A DNA stretch of 64,000 bases from Rhizobium album (GTDB lineage Bacteria > Pseudomonadota > Alphaproteobacteria > Rhizobiales > Rhizobiaceae), in contig NZ_QFBC01000002.1 in assembly GCF_003122325.1 (NCBI RefSeq), positions 248,001-312,000 of the forward strand, given 5' to 3'. Made by a program: the position numbers and the translations under genes. Below the pieces are notes generated by a model. It saw only the letters and a program-made list of their open reading frames with translations, made no database searches and had not been told where the DNA came from. Below, piece by piece: positions 34,717-43,155 of the stretch; positions within the stretch are counted from its first letter, which is position 1; every line of letters begins with the position of its first letter.

Positions 34717-35172
34717 TCAGGCCGGATCGTCGGCGATCAGCGCCGCATACAGCTGGTCGGCGTCGCGCGCCTGGCGGACGTTGCGCAGCACGCTGTCGGT
34801 GCGCAAACGCCGGGCGATGGCCGACAGGGCGTTGAGATGGTCGCCACGATCGCCTTCCGGCGTCAGGAACACGAAGACGACGTCGACGGGAATGTCGTCG
34901 ATCGCCTCGAAATCCACAGGCTTCGCCGGGCGGATGACAAGGCCGTAGGCTTCCGCCAGGCCGGCATAGCGGGCATGCGGGATGGCCACGCCTTCGCCGA
35001 TGCCGGTCGAACCGAGCTTTTCGCGGTTGACCAGCCCCTTGAAGATGGCGGCGGCATCGAGGCCCGTGGCGGCCGCAGCCGTGTCGGCCGCAAGCTGCAG
35101 CAGCTTGTTCTTGTTGGAAACGGAGACGTGCGCCAGCACGCTGCCGCGCGATATCAGGTCGGAAATCTTCAT
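34717..35172 (-). CDS. PTS IIA-type (PtsN-like) regulatory protein
   Basis: A 151-residue IIA(Ntr)-like protein. The phosphorylated His lies in GEGVAIPHAR near 66-70, preceded by REKLGSTGIG, the classic PtsN motif, and followed by DFEAIDDIPVDVVFVFLTPEG. In the nitrogen PTS such proteins take phosphate from NPr and regulate potassium transport and other enzymes. ptsN is usually beside rpoN; here it is isolated, so it may be a second IIA paralogue. ATG at 35172. Confidence 0.87.
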   Translation of the reverse strand: MKISDLISRGSVLAHVSVSNKNKLLQLAADTAAAATGLDAAAIFKGLVNREKLGSTGIGEGVAIPHARYAGLAEAYGLVIRPAKPVDFEAIDDIPVDVVFVFLTPEGDRGDHLNALSAIARRLRTDSVLRNVRQARDADQLYAALIADDPA

Positions 35173-35328
35173 GTCGGCGCCTGCATTAGAGCAACTTCGG
35201 ACAAGTGTGAAACGATTTTCCACCCGCATTCACAGGAAGCGGGGATAAAGGGCCGGCAACCGGGTTCCTGCGGCGAACGACCGTGCCGCCTTTCGCCTTG
35301 GGAACGGAAGCCGGTAGTCAGGTGGGCA

Positions 35329-36606
35329 TCAGGCCACCCTGCTCAGCAGGATCTTGTCGATGCGGCGGCCGTCGAGGTCGATGACCTCGAAACGCCAGCC
35401 GTTCTTGGTAAAGCTTTCGCCCAGTTCCGGCAGGCGGCGCAGTTCGGTCAGCACCAGGCCGGCGACGGTCTCGTATTCCGGGTCTTCGCCGACCTTGAAG
35501 CCCATCTGGTCGGCGAATTCGTCGATAGGCATCCAGCCGGCGATCAGGTAGCTGCCATCCTCGCGCTCGACGACGGCCGGCTCCTCCACTTCGCTTTCCT
35601 GGAAGACGCCGGTGATTGCCTCCAGCACGTCGCCGGAGGTGATGATGCCTTCGAAATGGCCGTATTCGTCATAGACAAGCACCAGATGCGCCGTCGACTT
35701 GCGCAGCGCCTGGATGACGTCGATGGCGCTGGTGAGGTCGGATACCACCGGCACCTCACGCATGATGGTGCGGACGTCCTTCTCGTTGCGCAGGAAAAAC
35801 GCATCATAGGCATCCTTGACGAACAGCACGCCGATGATCTCGTCGGAACTGCCGTTGCGCACCGGCAGGCGCGACCGGTTGGTCGAGCGCAGTTGTTCCT
35901 TGATTTCCTCGAAACTGTCTTCGATGTCGATCACCTCGACCTCGCGGCGCGGCGTCATCAGCGCGCGCGCCGTGCGGTCGGCCAGGCGCATGACGCCCGA
36001 GATCATCGCCGATTCCTCGGTCTCGATCACGCCGGCGCTCTGCGCCTCGGCCAGAACGGTCTTGATTTCTTCGTCGGTGACACGGTCGCTGGAGGCGCCA
36101 CTCTGGCCGAGCAGCATCAGCACCAGGCGTCCGGAGCGATCGAGCAGCCAGACGAGCGGCGCAGCCAGGCGCGACAGGAGGCGCATGGCGGGCGAGACAC
36201 GCGCCGCGATCGCCTCCGGATCGCGCAGCGCGATCTGCTTCGGCACCAGTTCGCCGACGATCAGCGACAGGTAGGTGATCGCCACGACCACCGTCCCGAC
36301 GCCGACGGCATCAGCGACATTGCTGGGCATGCCCTGAGTCAGTAGCCAGGACGAAAAACGCGCACCGAGCGTGGCGCCGGAAAAGGCACCGGAGAGAACG
36401 CCAACAAGGGTGATGCCGATCTGGACGGTGGACAGGAACCGGCCCGGATCTTCGGCGAGCTTGATCGCCATTCCGGCGCCGCGGTTCCCCTGTTCGGAGA
36501 GCACCCTCAATCTTGCTGGTCTGGAGGAAACTACCGCCAATTCGGACATTGCCAACACACCGTTGAGCACGGTGAGTAAAATCACGATCAGGATCTCGGT
36601 AAGCAA
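35329..36606 (-). CDS. CNNM/CorC/HlyC-type membrane protein with CBS domains
   Basis: A 425-residue protein from a TTG at 36606, with GAAGAG 6 bases upstream; no ATG fits. The N-terminal CNNM domain has about four membrane segments (LTEILIVILLTVLNGVLAMSELAVVSSR, FLSTVQIGITLVGVLSGAFSG; both shortened reads). Two CBS motifs follow (MTPRREVEVIDIEDS; VVSDLTSAIDVIQALRKS) and a CorC_HlyC C-domain with VAGLVLTELRRLPELGE. The family is linked to Mg2+/Co2+ efflux or magnesium homeostasis; the old name hemolysin is not proof of lysis. Confidence 0.92.
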   Translation of the reverse strand: MLTEILIVILLTVLNGVLAMSELAVVSSRPARLRVLSEQGNRGAGMAIKLAEDPGRFLSTVQIGITLVGVLSGAFSGATLGARFSSWLLTQGMPSNVADAVGVGTVVVAITYLSLIVGELVPKQIALRDPEAIAARVSPAMRLLSRLAAPLVWLLDRSGRLVLMLLGQSGASSDRVTDEEIKTVLAEAQSAGVIETEESAMISGVMRLADRTARALMTPRREVEVIDIEDSFEEIKEQLRSTNRSRLPVRNGSSDEIIGVLFVKDAYDAFFLRNEKDVRTIMREVPVVSDLTSAIDVIQALRKSTAHLVLVYDEYGHFEGIITSGDVLEAITGVFQESEVEEPAVVEREDGSYLIAGWMPIDEFADQMGFKVGEDPEYETVAGLVLTELRRLPELGESFTKNGWRFEVIDLDGRRIDKILLSRVA

Positions 36607-36897
36607 AAGGGACTCTTCAAATTGTTGACGGATATGTCGCGAGCGACATGAACCACACATAGCACAGTCTTGCCAAGCGGTGCAAAAAACTGCACGCGTG
36701 CATTTTACAGTACCGCAACGCAATTTCGGCCGTGCCGTCCTTACGGTTTCCGCAGGCGGCGCCATCTTGTCGAAAGCACGAAATACCTTCTATTCGAGAC
36801 GCATAAGCCGTCATGAAATTGACATTTTACATCTTGCCGAAACGAACATTTTAGGTTTTCCAGATATGAAATACACCCGGGAAGCGAGGAATCCGGG

Positions 36898-38457
36898 ATG
36901 AAAGATTTTTTTCTTAGCAGGGCCGGCAAGCAATTTCTGTCCTTGGTTGCGCTGGGCACGGCTCTGTGGGGGCTGGGTTACGAGCTCAGTTTCCATGAAA
37001 GCCTGTTCCGCTTCGTCAACGTCTTCAAGCCTTACGGCGCCGACAAGCTCGTGCTGGCGATCGCCGTCGGCGGCGCCATGAGCTTCATCTATTCCATCCT
37101 GCGCATCTACGACCTGCGCAAGGAAATGGAGTTGCGCACCACCGCCCAGGCCCGTGCCGACTGGGCCGCCACGCACGACCACCTGACCAAGCTGCCCAAC
37201 CGCTACGCCTTCGAGCGCGCCACCCTGCCGCTTCGCCGGGCGCCCGGCGAAGACGAAGAAAGAACGGTCACGGTGTTTTCCGTCGACCTCGACGGCTTCA
37301 AGAAGGTCAACGACCTCGTGGGCCACAAAGGCGGCGACGCGCTTTTGATCGAGGTGGCGCGTCGCCTTTGCTCGCTGGGCAAGGCGGACTGCGTCTTCCG
37401 CTTCGGCGGCGATGAATTTCTCATCGCCGCCATCGGCCTGCCGGAAAGCCACCAGGGCCGGTTCGCGCAGATGCTGATCCAGGCCGTGACACGCCCGATC
37501 CATATCGACGGCTTTGCGGTCGAGGTCGGCGCCAGCGTCGGTTTCGCCACCTGGCGCGAAGGTCGCGAGCGGCTCGACGAGGCGGCGCACCGGGCGGACC
37601 TTGCCATGTACGAGGCGAAGTCCGGCGGTCCCAACCGCCATTGCGCCTTCGAAACCGCCATGCAGGACAAGGTGACCGAACGCGCCTCGCTGGAAGCCAA
37701 ATTGCGCCTGGCGATCCAGGAAAAGGCGATCTGCACCCATTACCAGCCGCTGATCAACCTGCGCACCGGCGCGATCTGCGGCTTCGAAGCGCTGGCGCGC
37801 TGGACCGACAGCCAGGGGGTCTTCATCCCGCCCCCGGTATTCATCGCCATCGCCGAAGAAACCGGCCTGATCACCGAATTGTTCGAAAACCTGCTGGCGC
37901 AGGCCTGCGGCGATGCACTCGCTTGGCCGGAGGATATCATCCTCTCCTTCAACGTCTCGCCGGTGCAGATGGAGGATCGGCTGCTTGCATCCCGCATCCT
38001 GCGCATTCTCGACGCCACGAAACTCCCCGCCCGGAGGCTCGAGATCGAGATCACCGAAAATGCCCTGATCCAGGATCCCGTCGATGCGGCCCGAATTCTC
38101 GACGAACTGACGCAGGCCGGCGTCCAGGTGGCGCTCGACGATTTCGGCACCGGTTATTCCAGCCTGTCCCAGCTGGCGCGCTACCGGTTCGACAAGATCA
38201 AGATCGACAAGAGCTTCATCTCGACCTACCAGAACGACGAGCGGCAGGACAAGATCGTCCGGGCCATGCTCGGGCTGGGCCGCAGCCTCAACATCAAGAC
38301 GACGGCTGAAGGCATCGAGGAGCACGGCCAGCTGTCGCACCTGCTGCTGCTTGGCTGCGACATCGGCCAGGGCTACATCTTCGGCAAGGCGATGCCGGCG
38401 GAGCAGGCGCTCGATTTCATCAACGACCGCCGAGAGGTGTTGACGGCCTCCGCCTGA
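36898..38457 (+). CDS. GGDEF-EAL cyclic-di-GMP protein
   Basis: A 519-residue protein with two N-terminal membrane segments (about 12-30 and 50-68), a GGDEF domain (about 88-245) with an intact FGGDEF motif, and an EAL domain (about 262-510) with FEALARW, ITENALIQD, LDDFGTGYSSL, IKIDKSF and TTAEGIEE. Both catalytic motifs look complete, so it could make or degrade cyclic di-GMP; which dominates cannot be told. Divergent from the CorC-like gene over 291 bp of AT-rich DNA. Confidence 0.95.
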   Translation: MKDFFLSRAGKQFLSLVALGTALWGLGYELSFHESLFRFVNVFKPYGADKLVLAIAVGGAMSFIYSILRIYDLRKEMELRTTAQARADWAATHDHLTKLPNRYAFERATLPLRRAPGEDEERTVTVFSVDLDGFKKVNDLVGHKGGDALLIEVARRLCSLGKADCVFRFGGDEFLIAAIGLPESHQGRFAQMLIQAVTRPIHIDGFAVEVGASVGFATWREGRERLDEAAHRADLAMYEAKSGGPNRHCAFETAMQDKVTERASLEAKLRLAIQEKAICTHYQPLINLRTGAICGFEALARWTDSQGVFIPPPVFIAIAEETGLITELFENLLAQACGDALAWPEDIILSFNVSPVQMEDRLLASRILRILDATKLPARRLEIEITENALIQDPVDAARILDELTQAGVQVALDDFGTGYSSLSQLARYRFDKIKIDKSFISTYQNDERQDKIVRAMLGLGRSLNIKTTAEGIEEHGQLSHLLLLGCDIGQGYIFGKAMPAEQALDFINDRREVLTASA

Positions 38458-38544
38458 GTGCGGCACGCAGCAATTCGTCCGCGCTTGCGTAGACCGGGCG
38501 ATTTCCGGCGCTACATGCTCCCGTAGCAAGAAGGAGCGAAGAAT

Positions 38545-39546
38545 TTGGCGGAAACAGGCGTTGTCGAAACAGCAGGACCGGCAGAGAACCGGAAAGATCG
38601 CGCCCGCGGGCGCGACGCCAACTCTCCCGGTGAAATTCCGGCCAGGGGCCTGAAGGACGTGTTCTGGCGCGTCGTCACGGAAGTGAATGACGACCGCGTT
38701 TCACTGATCGCCGCCGGCGTCACCTATTATCTGCTGCTGGCGCTGTTTCCGGCCCTGGGCGCCCTTGTCGCGCTCTACGGCTTCATCGCCGATCCCGCCA
38801 GCATCGCCAGCCACCTCAATGTGCTCGGCCGCATTCTGCCGCCCGGTTCGCTGGACATCATCCTCGGACAGCTCGCCGCATTGACGCAACAGAAGAACTC
38901 GACGCTCAGCTTTGCTTTCTTCGGCGGCCTGCTGGTGGCACTGTGGAGCGCCAACAACGGCATCAAGGCACTGTTCGACGCCATGAACATCGCCTATGGC
39001 GAAACGGAAAAGCGCGGCCTGATCAAGCTCAACCTGCTGTCGCTGCTCTTCACCTTCGGCGCGCTGCTCGTCGCCGTCATCCTCATTTTCGCCATCGGCG
39101 TCATCCCGGCCATTCTCGCCTATCTCTGGCTCGACCGCTGGGCGGAATTGCTGGCATCCCTGGGCCGCTGGCCGGTGATCCTGGCGATCGTCGGCGCCGG
39201 CATCACGCTGGTCTACCGTTACGGCCCGAGCCGCGAGCCCGCCAAGCTGCGCTGGCTGACATGGGGCGCGGCCCTGAGCACCCTGCTCTGGCTCGCCACG
39301 TCCTTCCTGTTTTCTTTCTACCTGGAGAACTTCGCCAACTACAATGCCACCTACGGCACGCTCGGCGCCCTGATCGGCTTCATGGTCTGGACCTGGATAT
39401 CCGTGGTCATCCTGATCGTCGGCGCCGAGGTCAACGCCGAACTCGAACACCAGACGGCCCGCGATTCGACCACCGGGTCGCCGCGGCCGATGGGAGAACG
39501 CGGCGCCTACGTCGCCGACACGCTGGGAGCGGAGGCCGGTCGATGA
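38545..39546 (+). CDS. YihY/BrkB family inner-membrane protein
   Basis: A 333-residue protein from a TTG at 38545 with AAGGAG 8 bases upstream. After a hydrophilic N-terminus it has six membrane segments in the YihY/virulence-factor BrkB pattern (LIAAGVTYYLLLALFPALGALVALYG, ALWSANNGIKALFDAMNIAYGE, YNATYGTLGALIGFMVWTWISV in part). Earlier called ribonuclease BN by mistake; the true function is unclear, perhaps transport or envelope maintenance. Follows the GGDEF-EAL gene by 87 bp. Confidence 0.92.
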   Translation: MAETGVVETAGPAENRKDRARGRDANSPGEIPARGLKDVFWRVVTEVNDDRVSLIAAGVTYYLLLALFPALGALVALYGFIADPASIASHLNVLGRILPPGSLDIILGQLAALTQQKNSTLSFAFFGGLLVALWSANNGIKALFDAMNIAYGETEKRGLIKLNLLSLLFTFGALLVAVILIFAIGVIPAILAYLWLDRWAELLASLGRWPVILAIVGAGITLVYRYGPSREPAKLRWLTWGAALSTLLWLATSFLFSFYLENFANYNATYGTLGALIGFMVWTWISVVILIVGAEVNAELEHQTARDSTTGSPRPMGERGAYVADTLGAEAGR

Positions 39547-39663
39547 GGGGTCTGCACGATCCCTGCAAGGAAAAAGCAGACGGCAAACCATTCCGGCTCC
39601 GGCCTGTCACAATGCTGTCGCACACACACGCTTTTCTTGCGGCAGAAAGACAGGGGTATATCC

Positions 39664-40578
39664 ATGAACAGTGTTGACCAGGATCATCTGGACCGCATCA
39701 AGGCCGAAATCGCCGACAGCTTCGACGAGGAGCTGGAAATGCAACTCGAAGAAGACCGGCTGGACGAACTGGTCGCCGAAGGCATGAGCGCGCCCGGCGA
39801 AATGACGCTCGACCGCAAGGTCTACTTCCGCGAGCTGTTCCGCCTCCAGCACGAACTCGTGCGGCTGCAGGACTGGATCCAGTACCAGAAACTCAAGGTC
39901 GTCGTGCTGTTCGAGGGCCGCGATTCGGCCGGCAAGGGCGGCGCGATCAAGCGCGTGACGCAGCGTCTCAACCCGCGCATCTGCCGTGTCGTGGCGCTGC
40001 CGGCGCCGACCGAGCGCGAGCGAAACCAGTGGTACTTCCAGCGTTACGTGCCGCATCTGCCGACCGCCGGCGAAATGGTGCTCTTCGACCGCAGCTGGTA
40101 CAACCGCGCCGGCGTCGAACGCGTCATGGGCTTCTGCACCGCCGACGAGCTGGAGGAGTTCTTCCGCTCGGTGCCGGAATTCGAACGCATGCTGGTCCGT
40201 TCCGGCATCATCCTGATCAAATACTGGTTCTCGATCACCGACAACGAGCAGGAATTCCGCTTCAAGATGCGCATCCACGATCCGCTGAAGCAGTGGAAAC
40301 TGTCGCCGATGGACATGCAGAGCCGCATCCACTGGGAAGACTATACCAAGGCCAAGGAAGAGATGCTGGCCCGCACCCATACGCCGGAAGCACCCTGGTG
40401 GGTGGTGCAGGCCGTCGACAAGAAGAAGGCGCGGCTGAACTGCATCGCCCACCTGCTCGACCAGATCCCCTATGGCGACGTGCCGAAATCGCCGGTGGAC
40501 TTGCCCGACCGCGTACACCACACCGACTATGTGCGCCATCCGGTGCCGGCCGACATGTACGTGCCGGAAGTCTACTGA
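39664..40578 (+). CDS. ppk2: Polyphosphate kinase 2 (class I)
   Basis: A 304-residue PPK2. The P-loop-like VVLFEGRDSAGKGGAIKRVTQRLNPR, lid region APTERERNQWYFQRYVPHLP and Walker B FDRSWYNRAGVERVMGFC are visible, with the closing VDLPDRVH region. It uses polyphosphate to make nucleoside triphosphates from diphosphates, or the reverse. ATG at 39664 gives the usual length; an upstream in-frame start at 39637 is less likely. Follows the YihY-like gene by 117 bp and ends at a hairpin terminator. Confidence 0.95.
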   Translation: MNSVDQDHLDRIKAEIADSFDEELEMQLEEDRLDELVAEGMSAPGEMTLDRKVYFRELFRLQHELVRLQDWIQYQKLKVVVLFEGRDSAGKGGAIKRVTQRLNPRICRVVALPAPTERERNQWYFQRYVPHLPTAGEMVLFDRSWYNRAGVERVMGFCTADELEEFFRSVPEFERMLVRSGIILIKYWFSITDNEQEFRFKMRIHDPLKQWKLSPMDMQSRIHWEDYTKAKEEMLARTHTPEAPWWVVQAVDKKKARLNCIAHLLDQIPYGDVPKSPVDLPDRVHHTDYVRHPVPADMYVPEVY

Positions 40579-40599
40579 GAGGTCGACACCCGGTCTTCG

Positions 40600-40635
40600 C
40601 AAGGCCTGACCCGGCACCGGCCCGGTCAGGCCTTG
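40600..40635 (+). terminator. Hairpin after ppk2
   Basis: CAAGGCCTGACC (40600-40611) and GGTCAGGCCTTG (40624-40635), a perfect 12-bp stem with a 12-base GC-rich loop, 21 bases after the ppk2 stop. The following T-tract is poor (ACGTTTCG). Confidence 0.7.
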
Positions 40636-40769
40636 ACGTTTCGCCGCAACCGACGGCAACGGAAAGACGGATGGCAGCACCCGAATCGGTTATCATGCGC
40701 CTCCATCGGCCGGCAGACCCGTTTCCTGCCAGCCGGGGGTAAACCGAACGATTGGGCTTTGTGTATCCG

Positions 40770-41213
40770 ATGGCAATTTTTTTCCGACTCTCAATCCCCG
40801 AAAGCCTGGCGCTGGAAAAGATCGACGATCGGTTCGCCGGCCCGTGCGATTGCGACGGTTATCTCAGCCTGATCGGCGATCGCCACAACTACACGATCGG
40901 CTGGGAACGCGGAAAACATGCCGACGATTTCCACGCGCAGGTGAGAGCCGCCCTCGGCGTCACCTCGGAAACTGCGCCTTTCTGGCTCGTTTACGAGCGG
41001 CGCGACGACCGCAACGATCCCGGCGTCAACGACATCCGCAACGCCGCCATCCGGCTCTCCCGCACCTATGAGGATGCGATCGTGGTGACGTTGAGCCTGC
41101 TCGACCGTAAGGATGCGGCGCGCGATCTAGAGCTGGTGCTGATCTGCTTCAGCGACGAAGTCCACAGGCGCAACTTCAAGATCCGCTACGAAGGCAAATA
41201 CGTTTCGGAGTGA
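40770..41213 (+). CDS. Hypothetical protein, unknown
   Basis: A 147-residue soluble protein from the ATG at 40770 (TTG at 40752 and GTG at 40761 are in-frame alternatives; no start has a good ribosome site). It has mixed alpha/beta pattern with WERGKHADDFHAQVRAALG, FWLVYERRDDRNDP and LELVLICFSDEVHRRNFKIRYEGK. High GC3 supports coding. No family is recognised, and neighbours (ppk2, a short unknown gene) do not suggest a role. Confidence 0.65.
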   Translation: MAIFFRLSIPESLALEKIDDRFAGPCDCDGYLSLIGDRHNYTIGWERGKHADDFHAQVRAALGVTSETAPFWLVYERRDDRNDPGVNDIRNAAIRLSRTYEDAIVVTLSLLDRKDAARDLELVLICFSDEVHRRNFKIRYEGKYVSE

Positions 41214-41226
41214 TCGCACCGGCTGA

Positions 41227-41303
41227 AGAGCATTTTCCGTCTCGTTGTTTCCAGGCAATTCCGGGCAAAAAGCCGCGGCGCACGTTTGCTGGAATTGCTC
41301 TAT
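41227..41303. repeat. Single copy of the tandem palindromic element
   Basis: Core 41255-41298 is 44 bases, the same length as the units at 11139-11434: GCAATTCC, an inner GCAAA, TTTGC and a closing GGAATTGC. It is followed by TCTAT, as in the tandem array. Outer AGAGC (41227-41231) and GCTCT (41297-41301) extend the palindrome. It lies between two plus-strand genes of unknown function. Confidence 0.8.
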
Positions 41304-41370
41304 TTGCCATGGGCGGCGAAAACGGTATCCTGACGGCGCATCATCGAAAGAGCGCTGGGAGGAGCGATTT

Positions 41371-41754
41371 ATGAGAAGAATGTGGCCCGAAGAGTTCAAC
41401 GCTATTTTCGAGCAGGCGGAGGAGGTCATGGTCACGCCGCAGAGCATCGCGGCGGCCGGCGAGCAGGAGCAACATCCCGAACCGCACATGCCGAGGAAGG
41501 CGCTGAAGCTTCGGCTGCCCATGGCGCTTTACGAGCGTGTCTGGCCGCTTGCGGAGATGCGCTTCCGGCTGGCGGAAGGCCCGTTTGCCGGCCAGGCGGT
41601 GACGATGATCACCACCAATCCGCATTACCACGCCTGGCATCCCGCCGATGGCGGCAAGGACGAACATATTTCCGATGCCGGCCATGCCTACAACACGGAA
41701 CACGTTGTCGTGCATTTCCTGCTCGATGACGTCCGGGAAAAGCTGCCGGCCTGA
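41371..41754 (+). CDS. Hypothetical small soluble protein
   Basis: A 127-residue protein from the ATG at 41371, which has GGGAGGAG 6 bases upstream. An acidic N-terminus (MRRMWPEEFNAIFEQAEEVM) precedes a compact part with KLRLPMALYERVWPLAEMRFR, TMITTNPHYHAWHPADGGKDEH and HVVVHFLLDDVREKLPA. Several His and Asp residues could bind metal, but no known motif is recognised. The strong ribosome site supports a real gene. A palindromic element precedes it. Confidence 0.72.
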   Translation: MRRMWPEEFNAIFEQAEEVMVTPQSIAAAGEQEQHPEPHMPRKALKLRLPMALYERVWPLAEMRFRLAEGPFAGQAVTMITTNPHYHAWHPADGGKDEHISDAGHAYNTEHVVVHFLLDDVREKLPA

Positions 41755-41761
41755 GATTTCC

Positions 41762-41788
41762 GGCCCGTCGGCCGCAAGCCGGCGGGCC
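41762..41788. terminator. Hairpin between convergent genes
   Basis: GGCCCGTCGGC-CGCAA-GCCGGCGGGCC, an 11-bp stem with one G-T pair, between the end of the 127-residue protein gene and the VanZ-like gene. No T-run. Confidence 0.65.
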
Positions 41789-41792
41789 GCCT

Positions 41793-42149
41793 TCAGCCCT
41801 GTGGCAGGAAGCGCAGCCGCAAACGGTTCGCTACCCAGCCGACGAGGATACCGGCGATGGCGCCGATCGCCTTGATCATCGCGTCATGCGCCTGGGCATG
41901 CCGGGTCGGCGCAAGATACTGCAAAAGCTCGATCGCCCCGGCGCCGATGACCAGCAGCACGGCGCAAGCCAGGAAGTAGCGCGGATAGGCGATGACGAAC
42001 AGCGCCGACATCACGAAGAAGGCCAACGCCCGGTCGGCATCGACGGGCAGGAAATCACGCGGCCGCAAAGAGATCGGCGAGATGGTGGCGAAAATGATGG
42101 CAAAGAGGCAAAGCCAGGCGGCGATCTGAAAAAAGCGGGTCGTTGTCAT
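41793..42149 (-). CDS. VanZ-like membrane protein
   Basis: A 118-residue protein with four membrane segments (about 8-25, 42-58, 60-78, 90-108). The pattern ISPISLRP near 24-31, DRALAFFVMSALFVIAYP and ELLQYLAPTRHAQAHDAMIKAIGAIAGILVGW fits the VanZ-like family, including the ELLQ...D(A/M) stretch between helices 3 and 4. The function of these small forms is unknown; a link to glycopeptide resistance is not implied. Confidence 0.85.
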   Translation of the reverse strand: MTTTRFFQIAAWLCLFAIIFATISPISLRPRDFLPVDADRALAFFVMSALFVIAYPRYFLACAVLLVIGAGAIELLQYLAPTRHAQAHDAMIKAIGAIAGILVGWVANRLRLRFLPQG

Positions 42150-42238
42150 CGGCGCATTCTATCAGAGCCGGAGCGTGCCGCAACGCACCAACGGCAATTT
42201 GAATGCCCGGCCCTCCGTGCACCGCCGGCGATGGCGGC

Positions 42239-42826
42239 TCAGTTCGGAATGCCGCGGCGATCGCGATGCTTGGCCTCTTGCTTGCGATAGAGCGCCAGCA
42301 TCAGGCCCTTCAACTCCGGTTCGCAGATGCGCCGTGCCGCCTCGATGCAGGAAACCCATTCGATCCGCCGCTCACCCGCCTCCCGGAAACGCGGCAGTTC
42401 TTCCGCAAATTTCACCAGATGCACCTGCACCAGGCATGGCACGCGCTGACCGTCGGCCAGCGTCTTCAGATAGGTATAGCGGCCGAAAGGCTTGCGTTTG
42501 GCCTTGCCGAGAACGCCGGCCTCCTCGAAGGCCTCCTGCGCGGCAACCTTGTGCGGCGGCTTGTCGTCCATCGGCCAGCCCTTCGGAATGATCCACCGGC
42601 CGGAAGCGCGCGTCGTCACCACCAGGACCTCGACGCCTTCGAAGCCGCGACGGTAACACAAGGCGGCATATTGCAGGCGGAAAGGCGCGCGAAACAGAAT
42701 CTCCGGCTGCTGTGCCAACTCGGCAAGCAGGTCGCGGGTGACCTGGGCTTCCTTGCGGTCAGGTTCGATGGCACGGCCCTCCTGCGCTTGAGCCTGGCAA
42801 TCAAGCTGCTCCGCGCGAATCCGCAA
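42239..42826 (-). CDS. Nudix hydrolase
   Basis: A 195-residue protein if it starts at the TTG at 42826; no ATG lies in a suitable place and the start is uncertain. The Nudix box is present (GWPMDDKPPHKVAAQEAFEEAGV), with Gln in place of the usual Arg of the REUxEE core, a form seen in diphosphoinositol-polyphosphate-type Nudix enzymes. FRLQYAALCYR and SGRWIIPKGWP precede it and RIEWVSCIEAARR follows. It probably hydrolyses a nucleoside or inositol diphosphate linkage. Confidence 0.85.
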   Translation of the reverse strand: MRIRAEQLDCQAQAQEGRAIEPDRKEAQVTRDLLAELAQQPEILFRAPFRLQYAALCYRRGFEGVEVLVVTTRASGRWIIPKGWPMDDKPPHKVAAQEAFEEAGVLGKAKRKPFGRYTYLKTLADGQRVPCLVQVHLVKFAEELPRFREAGERRIEWVSCIEAARRICEPELKGLMLALYRKQEAKHRDRRGIPN

Positions 42827-43155
42827 ATGATATTCATACCTTGCAAATCTACGCAATGGCGAGCGCCGGCCAGGATGCCACCGTTCCACACAAGCATGGA
42901 GAAAGGCGGACCTTTTGCATATGATTGCAAAACATTCATGACAAGCCGGCGAGGGCTTTCCGCCATCTCGGGATACCGGCGCACGTGCACACACCACAAA
43001 CCGGCGTCTTCCGCGTGCTGCAAGGCGTTTTATCTTTTCTGCCAGGCGCCGAAGCAAAAAGCCTGACGGGGTGGGCACTCCGGCGCACTCAATCGTTGAA
43101 GCTTCGGCGACAGAGGGATATTCAAGGGCATCGTTGCAAACGGTGAGGCTCGAAT
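42827..43155. other. Divergent region upstream of gnd and the Nudix gene
   Basis: About 330 bp with no convincing gene, though the Nudix reading frame stays open upstream to 43078 without homologous-looking sequence. It should hold both promoters. No clear operator or hairpin was found. Confidence 0.45.

Noticed and set aside
32099-34948. A very long plus-strand open frame (about 949 codons)
   Set aside because: It lies opposite lpsL, rkpK and ptsN-like genes, which have clear family motifs. Long antisense frames are expected in GC3-rich DNA; its translation is low-complexity Arg/Asp/His/Gly-rich.
36811-38529. A minus-strand open frame of about 572 codons
   Set aside because: Antisense to the GGDEF-EAL gene, whose catalytic motifs are complete; no family pattern in the antisense reading.
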